Shown: positions 16,962 to 25,709 of the stretch, in pieces | Position numbering within the stretch: position 1 is the stretch's first letter | Layout: the number at the start of each line of letters is the position of its first letter | DNA from: Thalassococcus_A lentus | GTDB lineage: Bacteria; Pseudomonadota; Alphaproteobacteria; Rhodobacterales; Rhodobacteraceae | NCBI RefSeq assembly: GCF_028023555.1 | Contig: NZ_JAQIOY010000006.1 | Span: forward strand, 62,001 to 126,000 | Direction: 5' to 3' | DNA: 64,000 nt | The notes under the pieces: generated by a model | Databases searched by the model: none | What the model saw: the letters and a program-made list of their open reading frames with translations, nothing else | Told to the model about the DNA's origin: nothing | Made by a program: the position numbers and the translations under genes

Positions 16962-17894
16962 ATGACAGCCGCAACAGACCCGACCATTCCGCGCAGCTGG
17001 ATGCAGCGCAATCGCATGACGATCACGCCTTTGCTCTTTCTTGCACCGGGTGTTTTGTTCTTTGCGGTCTACGTGATCATCCCGATTTTTCAGAGCTTCT
17101 ACATCTCGACGTTCGAGTGGAATGGTCTGGGGGAGCTATCGGAGCAGGGCGAATACGTCGGTTTTCGGAACTATCAGGAATTGATGACCGACCGGGCCTT
17201 TGAGATTTCACTGTGGAACAACGTCAAATGGTTGGCGCTGTATTTGCTGGCCATTCCGGCGGGGTTGTTCATTGCGCTGTTCCTCAATCAGACCATCATG
17301 GGCATCCGTATCTACAAGTCCCTGTTTTTCTTTCCATTTGTGATCTCTCAGGTGGTCGTGGGGCTGGTGTTTTCGTGGTTCTACCTTCCACGCGAAGGAT
17401 TGCTGAATCTTGTGCTCGGAGTCTTTGGGGCAGGGCCTGTGAACATCCTTGGCGATCCGACGCTGGCCACCTATGGCATCATCGCCGCGGGGCTTTGGCC
17501 GCAGACGGCTTATTGCATGATCCTTTACCTGACCGGTTTGAACGCCGTGGATCCCGAACAGGTCGAAGCGGCGCGTTTGGACGGCGCAAAAGGCTGGAAG
17601 ATGTTGTGGTACGTCATCATCCCGCAACTCAAGCCTGCGACCTTTATCGCCTTTGTTGTCACTATTATCGGTGCGCTTCGCTCGTTTGATCTGATTTCGA
17701 TCATGACCAATGGCGGACCCTTCGGATCAACCCGCGTGCTGTCGTTCTACATGTTCGAAAAGGCGCTGTCCGAATATGGATTCCGAATGGGGTACGGCTC
17801 GGCCATCGCGGTCGTTCTGTTCCTGATCATGCTGGTCTTCATCGGCTACTTCCTGTGGTCCATGTACCGCGATGAGAAGGGGGCACGTCGATGA
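16962..17894 (+). CDS. Sugar ABC transporter permease (MalF/UgpA-like)
   Basis: This 310-residue permease has six predicted membrane segments. Its cytoplasmic EAA loop, EAARLDGAKGWKMLWYVIIPQLKP (split at the second Gly), docks on the ATPase. The N-terminal part (PLLFLAPGVLFFAVYVIIPI, FQSFYISTFEWNG) is typical of MalF/UgpA-type CUT1 proteins. It pairs with the second permease at 18261. Its stop overlaps the start of the YjbR-like gene by 4 bases. Confidence 0.93.
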   Translation: MTAATDPTIPRSWMQRNRMTITPLLFLAPGVLFFAVYVIIPIFQSFYISTFEWNGLGELSEQGEYVGFRNYQELMTDRAFEISLWNNVKWLALYLLAIPAGLFIALFLNQTIMGIRIYKSLFFFPFVISQVVVGLVFSWFYLPREGLLNLVLGVFGAGPVNILGDPTLATYGIIAAGLWPQTAYCMILYLTGLNAVDPEQVEAARLDGAKGWKMLWYVIIPQLKPATFIAFVVTIIGALRSFDLISIMTNGGPFGSTRVLSFYMFEKALSEYGFRMGYGSAIAVVLFLIMLVFIGYFLWSMYRDEKGARR

Positions 17895-18259
17895 ACGGCC
17901 AACCCGATCTGCGCGACCGCGTAAACACCATCGCAGAAGGGCTGCCTGGTGCCGAGCTGACCCATCCGTTTGACCAGGCGCATGATGCTTGGAAGGTGGG
18001 CGGAAAGATGTTCACATGCATTGGCGCCGTCAATCCCGGCGTCAGCGTCAAGACGCCGGACACCGAGACCGCAGCGATGTTGATCGAGACCGGCGTGGCG
18101 CAGCGCGCACCCTATTTCCACCGATCATGGGTGCAACTGCCGCCAACTGTTCCAACCGACGAACTGCAGCACCGGATTTTCGTATCCTACGACACCGTGC
18201 GCGGTGGTCTGACGAAAAAGCTGCAAGCCAGCTTGCCGCTGCGCGTACAGGAGGTCTGA
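17891..18259 (+). CDS. MmcQ/YjbR family protein embedded in the sugar transporter operon
   Basis: This 122-residue protein fits the MmcQ/YjbR (CyaY-like) fold. It has an N-terminal helix (LRDRVNTIAEGLPG), an AWKVGGKMFTCIG strand pair, SVKTPDTETAAML, and a C-terminal helix including LQHRIFVSYDTVRGGLTKKL. The family is DNA-binding-like in structure but functionally undefined. It is wedged between the two permease genes with a 4-base overlap upstream and a single base to the next gene, so it must be made with them. What it does in sugar transport is unknown. Confidence 0.82.
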   Translation: MNGQPDLRDRVNTIAEGLPGAELTHPFDQAHDAWKVGGKMFTCIGAVNPGVSVKTPDTETAAMLIETGVAQRAPYFHRSWVQLPPTVPTDELQHRIFVSYDTVRGGLTKKLQASLPLRVQEV

Positions 18260-18260
18260 G

Positions 18261-19109
18261 ATGTTCCCGACACCCATTCAGAAACGCCCGCGCGCGGCGC
18301 AGATCACCTATCAAACGCTTGTTCCATTGGCGCTGATCCTGTGGTTGCTGCCATTGCTGGCTGTCGGCCTGTTCTCGATCCGGCCTTTGTCGGACTTTAC
18401 CAATGGCAACTACTGGGGCATGCCGTCGTCCTTCGAGTTCTTTACCAACTACGGCAAAGTCTTTTTCGAAAGCGATATGCCCCGATATCTGCTCAACTCG
18501 CTCTTGATCACTGTGCCGACGGTCATCGGCGCGGTGGCACTGTCCTGCATGACGGGGTTCGCGCTGGGCATCTATCGGTTTCGCGGCAACCTGTTGATAT
18601 TCTTCATGTTTATCGCAGGTAACTTTGTGCCGTTTCAGATCCTGATGGTGCCTGTGCGCGATTTGACTGTGAATATGGGGCTGTACGACACCAAAATTGG
18701 TCTGGTGCTGTTCCATATCGCGTTCCAGACTGGGTTCTGCACGCTGTTCATGCGCAATTTTATCCGTGCGCTGCCTTACGAGCTGATCGAAGCTGCTCGT
18801 GTCGAAGGCATCGCGGAATGGCGCATCTTCTGGTACATCGTGCTGCCCCTGATGCGCCCGGCCATCGCTGCGCTGGCGGTACTGATCTTTACCTTCATCT
18901 GGAACGATTATTTCTGGGCCGTTGTGTTGACCCAAGGCCCGGATGCACAGCCGGTCACGGCTGGTATCACCTCGTTCAATTCGCAATTCGTGGCGCAGTA
19001 TCACCTGATGAGCGCGGGCAGCATCGTGGCCGCCCTCCCACCGGTCATCATGTTCTTTGCCATGCAGAAACACTTCATCGCCGGGCTGACCCTCGGTGCC
19101 GTCAAATAG
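18261..19109 (+). CDS. Sugar ABC transporter permease (MalG/UgpE-like)
   Basis: This 282-residue inner-membrane protein has six hydrophobic segments and the EAA loop ELIEAARVEGIAEWRIFWYIVLPLMRP (split after EWR). It ends in HFIAGLTLGAVK, the family's typical C-terminus. SFEFFTNYGKVF and MTGFALGIYRF match CUT1 MalG-type permeases. With the 16962 permease it forms the channel of the galactoside importer. It follows the YjbR-like gene by one base. Confidence 0.93.
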   Translation: MFPTPIQKRPRAAQITYQTLVPLALILWLLPLLAVGLFSIRPLSDFTNGNYWGMPSSFEFFTNYGKVFFESDMPRYLLNSLLITVPTVIGAVALSCMTGFALGIYRFRGNLLIFFMFIAGNFVPFQILMVPVRDLTVNMGLYDTKIGLVLFHIAFQTGFCTLFMRNFIRALPYELIEAARVEGIAEWRIFWYIVLPLMRPAIAALAVLIFTFIWNDYFWAVVLTQGPDAQPVTAGITSFNSQFVAQYHLMSAGSIVAALPPVIMFFAMQKHFIAGLTLGAVK

Positions 19110-19118
19110 GGAATGACG

Positions 19119-20462
19119 ATGACAAAGATCGCCTTTATCGGAGCGGGCTCCACGATCTTCATGAAAAACATCCTTGGCGATTGCCTGCACTTCGAAAGCC
19201 TTCGCAACGCAGACTTTGCCCTTATGGATATTGATGCGCAGCGCCTGGAAGAAAGCGCGACGCTGCTGCGCGCCATGATCGCCACCATGGGCACGGGTGC
19301 GACCGTGACAGCCACACAAGATCGCCGTGCGGCTTTGGATGGCGCCGATTTTGTAGTCACGGCCTTCCAGATCGGCGGGTACGAGCCCTGCACGGTGACG
19401 GATTTTGAAATCCCAAGCCGCTACGGCCTGCGCCAGACCATCGGGGACACACTGGGCATTGGCGGTATCATGCGCGGTCTGCGCACGGTTCCGCATCTCT
19501 GGGCCGTTGCAGAGGATATGGCAGCACTGTGCCCGGATGCTTTGCTGCTGCAGTATGTAAACCCGATGGCAATCAACACATGGGCGCTGGCGGAACGCTA
19601 TCCGCACATCAAACAGGTGGGTTTGTGCCATTCGGTGCAAAACACGGTTGAAGAAATCGCGCATGATCTGGAATTGCCGAAACACGAATTCACCTATCGT
19701 GTTGCGGGTGTGAACCACGTCGCCTTTTTCCTCGATTTCAAACATCAGGGCCGGGACATCTATCCGGACCTGCGCCGTGGCTACGCCGAAGGCCGCTTGC
19801 CCAAGCCGCCGTTGTTGATGCCGCGTTGCGCCAATACGGTGCGTTACGAAGTGATGGATCACCTTGGGTATTTCTGTACGGAGTCGTCCGAACATCTGGC
19901 CGAATATGTGCCTTGGTTCATCAAGGATGGCCGCGAAGACCTGATTGAAACCTTCAACATCCCGCTGGATGAATATCCCAAACGGTGCATTGAACAGCGT
20001 GCAGAATGGGCCGAACAGGCCGAAGCGCTTAAAGGAGCCGCGCAGGTCGCGCATGAAAAGAGCCATGAATTTGGCGCAGAGATCATGAACGCCATGATCA
20101 CCAACACGCCCTACACCATCTATGGCAACTTGCCGAACCGGGGACAGATGCCGCAGCTGCCAACAGGCGCGGCTGTCGAAACGCCTTGTCTCGTGGATGC
20201 CAATGGCATTCAGCCATCGGTCGTCGATGATGTGCCACCGCAGCTGACCGCGCTTATGCGCAGCCAGATCAACGTGCAGGAATTGACAGTTCGGGCCTTG
20301 GTGGATGAAGCGCCCGAGCACCTCTATCACGCCGCCATGATGGATCCTCACACCGCCGCCGAGCTTGACTTGCGGCAGATCCGAAGCCTTGTGAGCGATC
20401 TGCTCGCAGCGCATGGTGACTGGGTTCCGGCCTGGGCACGTTCAAACAAGAAAGCAGCATAA
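19119..20462 (+). CDS. GH4-family alpha-galactosidase-like enzyme
   Basis: This 447-residue enzyme belongs to glycoside hydrolase family 4, whose members use NAD and Mn2+ to cleave glycosides by an oxidation-elimination route. The Rossmann start is KIAFIGAGSTIFMKN. The metal/substrate motif GLCHSVQNT near residue 170 and the downstream RVAGVNHVAFFLDF are those of MelA-type enzymes acting on unphosphorylated galactosides rather than 6-phosphoglycosides. Two ATGs compete; I chose 19119 because the AGGGA at 19108-19112 abuts the first (19113). No signal peptide, so it acts on imported sugar. Galactoside specificity rests on motif and context. Confidence 0.88.
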   Translation: MTKIAFIGAGSTIFMKNILGDCLHFESLRNADFALMDIDAQRLEESATLLRAMIATMGTGATVTATQDRRAALDGADFVVTAFQIGGYEPCTVTDFEIPSRYGLRQTIGDTLGIGGIMRGLRTVPHLWAVAEDMAALCPDALLLQYVNPMAINTWALAERYPHIKQVGLCHSVQNTVEEIAHDLELPKHEFTYRVAGVNHVAFFLDFKHQGRDIYPDLRRGYAEGRLPKPPLLMPRCANTVRYEVMDHLGYFCTESSEHLAEYVPWFIKDGREDLIETFNIPLDEYPKRCIEQRAEWAEQAEALKGAAQVAHEKSHEFGAEIMNAMITNTPYTIYGNLPNRGQMPQLPTGAAVETPCLVDANGIQPSVVDDVPPQLTALMRSQINVQELTVRALVDEAPEHLYHAAMMDPHTAAELDLRQIRSLVSDLLAAHGDWVPAWARSNKKAA

Positions 20463-21229
20463 TGCACAGTACGTTCCACGACCTCAAAGAGGCCTCGGCC
20501 TTTGTCACCGGAGGCGGCTCTGGCATTGGCGCCGCTTTGACAGACGGATTTTTGCAGCAAGGTGCGAAAGTGGCTTTTGTTCAGCGGTCCGACGCCAGCG
20601 CATTTTGCGATGAAATGGAAGCAAAGCATGGCAGCCGTCCGCTGTTCATCCCTTGTGACATCACCGACGTAGCGGCGCTGAAGGCGGCTGTTGGACAGGC
20701 GGCAGAGGCCCACGGGCCTGTGACGGTTCTGGTCAACAACGCTGCCAATGATCAGCGTCATGCGACGCTCGAAGTGGACGAAAGCTTCTGGGACTGGTCT
20801 CAGGCGATCAACCTCAAGGCCTACTTCTTTGCCTGTCAATCCGTTCTGGAAGGCATGAAGCAGGCAGGCGGCGGTGCGATCGTGAACTTCAGCTCGATCT
20901 CTTACATGATGGGCAACGCCGGTTACGCATCTTACACCGCTGCGAATGGCGCTATCACTGCCATGACGCGCAGCCTTGCACGGGAATTTGGCTCTGACGG
21001 CGTTCGTGTAAACGCGCTTGCACCCGGCTGGGTGCTCACGCAAAAGCAAAAAGACAAATGGGCGACGCCCGAGGCACTGGCCGGGCATCTGGAACGCCAA
21101 TGCCTTAAGGAGCATTTGGTCGAACAGGACATCGTTGAGGCAACCTTGTTCCTTGCGTCCAAGGCCAGCCGGATGATGACCGGGCAATGCATCGCCGTCG
21201 ACGGCGGCGTTGTCACGGTGGCAGGATAG
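20462..21229 (+). CDS. SDR-family dehydrogenase, probable galactose dehydrogenase of the operon, with an altered active site
   Basis: This 255-residue short-chain dehydrogenase has the NAD(P) motif TGGGSGIG (16-23), NNAAN (92-96), the active-site Ser region VNFSSIS (141-147) and Tyr158. The usual YxxxK is YTAAN here, so the catalytic Lys is replaced by Asn162. Position between alpha-galactosidase and dgoK suggests oxidation of galactose to galactonolactone. The missing Lys raises doubt about efficiency or substrate; another role is possible. The start overlaps the GH4 stop (TAATG). Confidence 0.82.
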   Translation: MHSTFHDLKEASAFVTGGGSGIGAALTDGFLQQGAKVAFVQRSDASAFCDEMEAKHGSRPLFIPCDITDVAALKAAVGQAAEAHGPVTVLVNNAANDQRHATLEVDESFWDWSQAINLKAYFFACQSVLEGMKQAGGGAIVNFSSISYMMGNAGYASYTAANGAITAMTRSLAREFGSDGVRVNALAPGWVLTQKQKDKWATPEALAGHLERQCLKEHLVEQDIVEATLFLASKASRMMTGQCIAVDGGVVTVAG

Positions 21230-21238
21230 GGGGGCGCC

Positions 21239-22153
21239 ATGGCGTCGGAAGACTGGATCGCGGTAGACTGGGGCACATCGCACATGCGGCTGTGGCACCT
21301 GCGCGGCAGCGATGTATTGGCCAAGGTTCACAGCGCCGATGGCATGGGTGGTCTGACCCGGGATGGGTTTGAACCCGCGCTGAAAAAGCTGATCGCCGAG
21401 CTGCCACAAGAGCCCCAGGGCGATGTTCTGCGCGTTTTTGCATGTGGAATGGCTGGCAGCCGGCAGGGCTGGGCCGAAGCGCCTTATGCGACAGCACCCT
21501 GCACACCGCCCTCAGCCGCCGAGGCCGTGCGCGCCCCGGTGCGCGATGGAAAACTGCTGGTGCATATCCTTCCGGGGGTAAAACAGACCAGCCCGGCGGA
21601 TGTGATGCGCGGCGAGGAAACTCAGGTTGCTGGGTTTCTGGCGCTGAACAAGGATTTTGACGGCATTATCTGTCTGCCGGGCACGCATACGAAGTGGGTA
21701 CAAGTCAGCGCAGGCGAGATTGTCAGCTTCCGTACTTATTTGACCGGTGAGATGTTTGCGCTTTTGTCTGAACAATCCGTGCTTCGTCACTCAGTCAACG
21801 AAGACGGTTGGGAAAACGACGCCTTCCTTGCCGCCGTCAGCCACGCCATGGGCCGTCCGGCGGGTGTTGCGTCAGATCTATTTGCCCTGCGGGCCGAATC
21901 CCTGCTGGACAATCTCGATCCCGCCGTCGCGCGGTCTCGGTTGTCGGGTCTGCTGATTGGTATGGAGTTGGCCGCTGCGCGACCCTACTGGCTGGGTCAG
22001 AACATTGCCGTTCTGGGTGCACGTGGCATTGCGAATGCCTATTGTGGCGCTCTGCAGGCGCAGGGTGTGCCGGTGACGCTGGCAGACGCCGAGCGCATGA
22101 CCCTTGAAGGTCTCAAGGCGGCGCGCGCCTCCTTGCAGGAAATCGTCACATGA
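21239..22153 (+). CDS. dgoK: 2-dehydro-3-deoxygalactonokinase
   Basis: This 304-residue kinase phosphorylates 2-keto-3-deoxygalactonate at position 6 in the De Ley-Doudoroff pathway. It starts with the sugar-kinase phosphate-binding motif AVDWGTSHMRLW and carries the DgoK motifs FACGMAGSRQGW, ILPGVKQTSPADVMRGEETQ, CLPGTHTKW and LTGEMFALLSEQSVL. A strong AGGGGGG precedes the ATG. Its stop overlaps the dgoA start (ATGA), coupling kinase and aldolase. Confidence 0.95.
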   Translation: MASEDWIAVDWGTSHMRLWHLRGSDVLAKVHSADGMGGLTRDGFEPALKKLIAELPQEPQGDVLRVFACGMAGSRQGWAEAPYATAPCTPPSAAEAVRAPVRDGKLLVHILPGVKQTSPADVMRGEETQVAGFLALNKDFDGIICLPGTHTKWVQVSAGEIVSFRTYLTGEMFALLSEQSVLRHSVNEDGWENDAFLAAVSHAMGRPAGVASDLFALRAESLLDNLDPAVARSRLSGLLIGMELAAARPYWLGQNIAVLGARGIANAYCGALQAQGVPVTLADAERMTLEGLKAARASLQEIVT

Positions 22154-22755
22154 GCCGCGAGATCATCGCGATCCTGCGCGGCATCACCCCACAAGAAGCT
22201 CCCGCCATGGCCGAAGGGTTGCTGGAGGCTGGCTTTGACAAGATCGAAGTGCCGCTGAACTCACCGGATCCCTTCGATTCCATCGCGGCGATGCTGGCCG
22301 TGGCCAATGGGTCCGGGATGATTGGAGCCGGAACGGTGCTTTCGCCGGACGACGTTCTGCGGCTGGGGCAAATTGGGGCTCAGATGGTGGTCAGCCCGGA
22401 TATGAACCCGCGCGTGATCGTTGCGACCAAGCAGGCGGGTATGGCCAGCTACCCCGGCGTCATGACCCCGACCGAAGCCTTTGCCGCGCTGCGCAATGGC
22501 GCAGACGGACTCAAGTTCTTTCCGGCCGGATTGGTCGGAACCAGCGGGATCAAGGCCATGCGTGCCGTGTTGCCTCCGGAAACCAAAACCTACGCCGTTG
22601 GCGGTGTAGGGCCTGAAAATTTCGCCCAATGGTTTGAGGCCGGAGTGACAGGTTTTGGCATTGGCACAGGGCTTTACGTACCGGGCCGGTCGCGCGAAGA
22701 CGTTCTGGCCCGCGCCCGTGATATGGTTGCAGCCTACGACGCAGCGGTCGCATGA
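22150..22755 (+). CDS. dgoA: 2-dehydro-3-deoxy-6-phosphogalactonate aldolase
   Basis: This 201-residue class I aldolase of the KDPG/KDPGal family cleaves the kinase product to pyruvate and glyceraldehyde 3-phosphate. The opening EIIAILRGITPQEA holds the family's Arg loop, IEVPLNSPDP and IGAGTVLSPDDV follow. The Schiff-base Lys is in ADGLKFFPAGLVG (about residue 121). It lies between dgoK and the lactonase with ATGA overlaps on both sides. The lone aldolase without a fused dehydratase leaves galactonate dehydratase unaccounted for in the operon. Confidence 0.94.
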   Translation: MSREIIAILRGITPQEAPAMAEGLLEAGFDKIEVPLNSPDPFDSIAAMLAVANGSGMIGAGTVLSPDDVLRLGQIGAQMVVSPDMNPRVIVATKQAGMASYPGVMTPTEAFAALRNGADGLKFFPAGLVGTSGIKAMRAVLPPETKTYAVGGVGPENFAQWFEAGVTGFGIGTGLYVPGRSREDVLARARDMVAAYDAAVA

Positions 22756-23600
22756 CGGCCTTTGTTGTCTCGGATACGCGCTGCCAACTGGGTGAGGGCG
22801 CTTTGTGGCATCCGGAACGCCAAAGCCTGTTCTGGTTCGATATTCTAGGGAAAACCCTGTTTGAAAATGCCCCGTCCGGCCAACGCCAGTGGGCTTTTGA
22901 TCGCTGCGTTTCGGCGGCTGGATGGTTGGACAAAAACCGGCTTTTGATCGCGACAGCGCGGGACCTGATCACATTCGATCTGGAAAGTGGCGCTGAAACG
23001 CACTTGCTGCCGCTTGAGGCCGATGATCCGGTGACCCGCTCCAATGACGGGCGGGCAGACCCTTATGGTGGGTTCTGGATTGGCACCATGGGTTACAACC
23101 TCGAACCCGGCGCAGGCGCAATCTACCGCTACTATCGTGGCACTTTGCGCAAACTCTATGCCGCGATCACCGTATCGAACGCGATTTGCTTTTCCCCGGA
23201 CGGTCGCCATGCCTATTTCACGGATACGCCAACGCGCGTCATCAAACGGGTGGCATTGGACAACGAGGGATGGCCAACCGGCGATCCGGAGAACTGGCTG
23301 GATCTGAATGCCGACGGCCTCAATCCGGACGGGGCCGTCGTGGACGCTGATGGCAACTTCTGGAATGCACAGTGGGGTGCCGAGCGTGTGGCGCGGTATA
23401 ATGCTGAAGGTCAGTTTGCGCAGGCCTACGCCTTTCCCGCCAGCCAGATCAGTTGCCCTTGTTTTGGTGGGACGCATCTGAGCACGCTTTTTGCGACCAG
23501 TGCAGCGGTTGGCGCGCCTGATTGTGAACAGCAGGCCGGGCAGACCTTTGGCTATGAAACCACCTTTCGCGGGCAGGCCGAACATCGGGTTATTCTGTAG
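22752..23600 (+). CDS. SMP-30/gluconolactonase family lactonase, probable galactonolactonase
   Basis: This 282-residue six-bladed beta-propeller enzyme hydrolyses sugar lactones with a divalent metal. Motifs: CQLGEGALWHPERQSLFWFDI at the start (metal Glu in GEG; split here as two blades), SNDGRADPYGGFWIGTMG (Asn/Asp ligands around residue 98), VSNAICFSPDGRHAYFTDT and NPDGAVVDADGNFWNAQWG. In this operon it should open galactonolactone to galactonate. The start overlaps the dgoA stop (ATGA). Length and motifs are complete. Confidence 0.9.
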   Translation: MTAFVVSDTRCQLGEGALWHPERQSLFWFDILGKTLFENAPSGQRQWAFDRCVSAAGWLDKNRLLIATARDLITFDLESGAETHLLPLEADDPVTRSNDGRADPYGGFWIGTMGYNLEPGAGAIYRYYRGTLRKLYAAITVSNAICFSPDGRHAYFTDTPTRVIKRVALDNEGWPTGDPENWLDLNADGLNPDGAVVDADGNFWNAQWGAERVARYNAEGQFAQAYAFPASQISCPCFGGTHLSTLFATSAAVGAPDCEQQAGQTFGYETTFRGQAEHRVIL

Positions 23601-23637
23601 CCACAGACCCAGCTGAGCCGGTCACACAAATCAATGG

Positions 23638-23658
23638 GCCTGAACGCCGCCGTCAGGC
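23638..23658 (+). terminator. Weak hairpin between lactonase and beta-galactosidase genes
   Basis: GCCTGA and TCAGGC pair around a 9-base loop and are followed by TATTCT. It lies in the 89-base gap before the GH42 gene. It may reduce read-through, so the beta-galactosidase could be expressed at a lower level than the genes before it. Confidence 0.35.
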
Positions 23659-23689
23659 TATTCTCATTCCAAGATCAAAGGATGCGACA

Positions 23690-25636
23690 ATGGAACGGAC
23701 TCTGGGCTGCTGCTACTACCCCGAGCATTGGGATGAAACGATCTGGTCCAGCGATGCGCAGCGCATGGCGCAGCTTGGCCTGACATGGGTGCGTATCGGT
23801 GAATTTGCCTGGTCCCGGATCGAACCAGAGCCCGGTGCCTTTGATTGGGACTGGCTGGATCGCGCGATCGACATTCTGGGGCAGGCGGGCCTTAAAGTCG
23901 TGCTGGGCACTCCAACCGCAACGCCGCCGCGCTGGGTCGTGGACAAGCACCCGGACATGCTGGCAGTGGATGCACAGGGGCAAACGCGCGGATTTGGATC
24001 GCGCCGCCACTACTGTTTCTCTCACAGCGGCTATCTGCAGGAATCGCGCCGCATCGTGCGCATGCTGGCCGAACGCTACGGCCAAAACCCTTGTGTTGCT
24101 GCTTGGCAGACGGACAATGAATACGGTTGCCACGACACCGTCATTTCCTATTCGCAAGCCGCACGCGAAGCGTTTCGAGACTGGCTGCGTGTGCAGTTTC
24201 CGGCGCAAGAGGGAAACGCGGGTGACATCGAGGCTCTGAACACCGCTTGGGGCAATGTGTTCTGGTCGATGGAATATCGGGATTTTGACGATATCGATTT
24301 GCCAAACCTGACAGTGACCGAGCCAAACCCCGCACATGCGCTGGCTTTTCGGCGGTTCAGCTCCGAGCAGGTGGTCCGGTTCAACCGGGCGCAGGTCGAA
24401 ATCATCCGGGAATACACCACGGCCCCAATTGCCCACAACTACATGGGCCGCGTGACGGACTTTGATCACTTTGCGGTTGGCGCTGATCTCGAAATCTCGA
24501 GCTGGGACAGCTATCCGCTGGGCTTTCTGGAAGATCGGGTCGGGGCGAGTGAACAGGCACAGCGGGCCTATGCGCGGCAGGGCGATCCGGATTTTCAGGC
24601 GTTCCACCATGATCTCTATCGCGCGGTTGGCCGCGCCGGATCAAACGGTGCAAAGCCACGTCTTTGGGTCATGGAACAACAGCCAGGCCCGGTGAACTGG
24701 GCGCCCTACAATCCAGCGCCCTTGCCCGGCATGGTGCGGCTTTGGACATGGGAGGCCTTTGCACATGGCGCTGAGGCGGTCCTGTATTTCCGCTGGCGTC
24801 AGGCGCCGTTTGCGCAGGAACAGTTGCACGCAGGCTTGTTGCGGCCGGATAGTGAAAACGCTCCGGGTGCCGATGAAGCAGCGCAGGTCGCCATAGAGCT
24901 GAAAAATGCTAAAAATGTTGAAATAGTGCAATCAAATGTCGGTTTGATCTTCGATTATGCGGCTGAATGGTCGTGGAATGTACAGCCGCAAGGGCAGGGT
25001 CTGAGCTATTTTGGTCTTGTTTTCGATCATTATTGTGCGTTGCGGCGGGCTGGCTTATCCGTGGATATTCTGCCGCCAGATGCCACGGGACTTGAGGGAT
25101 ATGATTTGATCCTTGCACCGGGCATGATGCACATGCCCGACCCGCTGAAAGAGGCCTTGAACAACAGTGGGGCACAGATCCTGATCGGGCCGCGCAGCGC
25201 GGCACGCGATGCGCATTTCTCGATCCCGACGCCGCTGCCGCCCGGATGGAATGGGTTGGACACACTGGTGGCGCGACTTGAAACATTGCGACCGGATCTG
25301 CCGCGCCCACTGGAAGGGGGCGGATCCGTGCAGAATTGGCTGGAAACGCTGGAAGGCACCGCGCAACCGGTGCTGTCTTTGCAAGATGGGACAACCGTTG
25401 CGGTGCGCGCAGGGTCGGTCACTTATAATGGCGCATGGCTGGACGAAGCCGGGTTGGACCGCCTCGTGGCAGACCTTTGCGCGCAAGCCGGTCTGGAAGT
25501 CACGGTGATGCCAGAGGGACTGAGGCGACGCGACACAGGGGCCGAGCGGTTTTGGTTCAACTATTCGGGCCAGTCTATTGACTGCGAGGCGGGCACGGTT
25601 CCGGCGGCTGGCGTGTTGCGCGAAACGCTGGGTTGA
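23690..25636 (+). CDS. GH42 beta-galactosidase
   Basis: This 648-residue enzyme hydrolyses terminal beta-D-galactosides. The TIM-barrel domain starts with LGCCYYPEHWDETIWSSD and LTWVRIGEFAWSRIEP. The acid/base Glu lies in WQTDNEYGCHD (about residue 145) and the nucleophile Glu in WVMEQQPGPVNW (about 327). Trimerisation and C-terminal beta domains follow from about 400. No signal peptide, so it works on imported oligosaccharides. Together with the GH4 enzyme the operon can release galactose from both anomers. Confidence 0.95.
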   Translation: MERTLGCCYYPEHWDETIWSSDAQRMAQLGLTWVRIGEFAWSRIEPEPGAFDWDWLDRAIDILGQAGLKVVLGTPTATPPRWVVDKHPDMLAVDAQGQTRGFGSRRHYCFSHSGYLQESRRIVRMLAERYGQNPCVAAWQTDNEYGCHDTVISYSQAAREAFRDWLRVQFPAQEGNAGDIEALNTAWGNVFWSMEYRDFDDIDLPNLTVTEPNPAHALAFRRFSSEQVVRFNRAQVEIIREYTTAPIAHNYMGRVTDFDHFAVGADLEISSWDSYPLGFLEDRVGASEQAQRAYARQGDPDFQAFHHDLYRAVGRAGSNGAKPRLWVMEQQPGPVNWAPYNPAPLPGMVRLWTWEAFAHGAEAVLYFRWRQAPFAQEQLHAGLLRPDSENAPGADEAAQVAIELKNAKNVEIVQSNVGLIFDYAAEWSWNVQPQGQGLSYFGLVFDHYCALRRAGLSVDILPPDATGLEGYDLILAPGMMHMPDPLKEALNNSGAQILIGPRSAARDAHFSIPTPLPPGWNGLDTLVARLETLRPDLPRPLEGGGSVQNWLETLEGTAQPVLSLQDGTTVAVRAGSVTYNGAWLDEAGLDRLVADLCAQAGLEVTVMPEGLRRRDTGAERFWFNYSGQSIDCEAGTVPAAGVLRETLG

Positions 25637-25709
25637 GCATCTGAGCTGCGCAATGCTTTCCCTGTGTTCGAAACCAGCATAGCCTGAGGCAGGTTGCGAA
25701 AGGAAACAG

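Noticed and set aside
15481..16974. A 497-codon open frame antisense to the sugar binding protein
   Set aside because: It runs through the operator, the binding protein and the terminator and shows no recognisable domain.
18048..20414. A 788-codon open frame antisense to the permease and GH4 genes
   Set aside because: It mirrors well-recognised genes, has no family motif and its composition (His, Gln, Arg-rich) is that of a reverse-frame shadow in GC-rich DNA.
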